The translations under genes were made by a program, and so were the position numbers. Below, in pieces: positions 20,205 to 20,716 of a stretch of 20,716 bases of DNA. The notes under the pieces were generated by a model. That model was not told the origin of the DNA, did no database searches, and was given only the letters and a program-made list of their open reading frames with translations. The stretch is from NCBI GenBank assembly GCA_934565615.1, contig CAKTIH010000023.1:1-20716 (forward strand). Reading direction: 5' to 3'. This DNA is from an uncultured Oscillospiraceae bacterium (GTDB lineage Bacteria; Bacillota; Clostridia; Oscillospirales; Oscillospiraceae). Positions within the stretch are counted from its first letter, which is position 1, and the number at the start of each line of letters is the position of its first letter.

Positions 20205-20716
20205 ATGAAGAGAAAGTTCGAAAAAATCGCATTCGTAGGCGGCCTGCTTATCGACGGCACCGGCGCACCCGCAGTCAAGGACAGCCTTGTTCTTGTTGAG
20301 GACGGCAAGATAGTTTACGCAGGCGCAAATGACCGCCCCTATGAGGGCTACGAGGTCAGAGACATCACCGGCAAGACCATCATGCCCGGCCTGATCGACT
20401 CTCACCTGCATTTCTGCGGCAACCTCACCGGCAACGACACCGAATGGGTCACCGAGCCGAACGATCAGAAAACCGTCGTCGCTGTCCAGCAGGCACATGA
20501 CTGCCTCGAGACCGGTATCACCACCGTCGGCGAAATCTCCCGTTCCGGTATCCACATCAGAAACATGATTGAAGCCGGCGAGATGCGCGGCCCGCGTATG
20601 GTCTGCTCCGGCCTCGGCTTCTGCGCCACCGCCTCCCACGGCGACTCCCATCACTGCTCCATCGAGCAGAACCGCGACGGCCACCCCTGGGCAGAGTGCG
20701 TTGACAGCCCTTGGGA
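20205..20716 (+). CDS. Metal-dependent amidohydrolase (partial, cut by the window end)
   Basis: The frame from ATG 20205 is open to the window edge (170 residues) with AAGAGGG 7 bases upstream. The protein begins with a small beta-domain (VGGLLIDGTGAPAVKDSLVLVEDGKIVYAG), then GKTIMPGLIDSHLHF with the metal ligands H67 and H69. GITTVGEISRSGIHIRNMIEAGEMRGPRMVCSG follows, as in the imidazolonepropionase/prolidase-like amidohydrolases (COG1228 type). These hydrolyse C-N bonds in cyclic amides or peptides, with one or two metal ions in a TIM barrel. The remaining metal ligands (later His and Asp) are outside the window. The substrate cannot be told. The LysR gene just upstream may regulate it. Confidence 0.88.
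   Translation, partial: MKRKFEKIAFVGGLLIDGTGAPAVKDSLVLVEDGKIVYAGANDRPYEGYEVRDITGKTIMPGLIDSHLHFCGNLTGNDTEWVTEPNDQKTVVAVQQAHDCLETGITTVGEISRSGIHIRNMIEAGEMRGPRMVCSGLGFCATASHGDSHHCSIEQNRDGHPWAECVDSPW

Noticed and set aside
1..20716. CRISPR array, tRNA or rRNA genes
   Set aside because: No regularly spaced repeat array, tRNA cloverleaf or rRNA-like conserved stretch was noticed on either strand.

Overview
The window reads as the distal end of an integrative conjugative element (ICE) of the Tn916/Tn1549 kind, joined to the chromosome of a GC-rich, endospore-forming member of the Clostridia. The spoIIGA-sigE pair marks a spore former. PolC and the DivIVA-like protein mark a Firmicute. GC-rich codon use and gene content fit Oscillospiraceae-type gut bacteria, but the family is an inference. 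No rRNA, tRNA or CRISPR array was seen.

Region 1 (1 to about 3580) is ICE. It holds the tail of an unidentified gene, about 500 bases of terminators and leader, an Orf7-type sigma-like regulator, an Orf8-type small HTH protein, about 400 bases that fold into nested helices (candidate structured RNA), xis, a strong hairpin, int, and repeated Int arm-type sites. Three GAAAAT tracts phased at 10 bases lie at the element/chromosome border.

Region 2 (3602 to about 6190) is a set of small chromosomal genes: a tyrosine phosphatase fused to a barstar-like domain, a DivIVA-like coiled-coil protein, a type I toxin-antitoxin locus not previously marked by any long reading frame, a 71-residue protein, a small HTH regulator whose ribosome site lies in a hairpin, and a cluster of four palindromes that looks like an interspersed repeat.

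Region 3 (6219 to 7774, minus strand) is spoIIGA-sigE, the protease/sigma-factor pair of the mother cell. It is divergent from region 4, and the two proposed promoters share -35 bases.

Region 4 (7891 to 18890, plus strand) is one tightly packed operon: DMT transporter, pyrH, frr, uppS, an AlkD-like DNA glycosylase, dxr, rseP, ispG, polC. This is the classical Firmicute pyrH-frr-uppS-cdsA-dxr-rseP-ispG-polC order, except that cdsA is absent and the AlkD-like gene sits in its place.

Region 5 (18891 to 20716) has a LysR regulator and the start of a metal-dependent amidohydrolase cut by the window edge.
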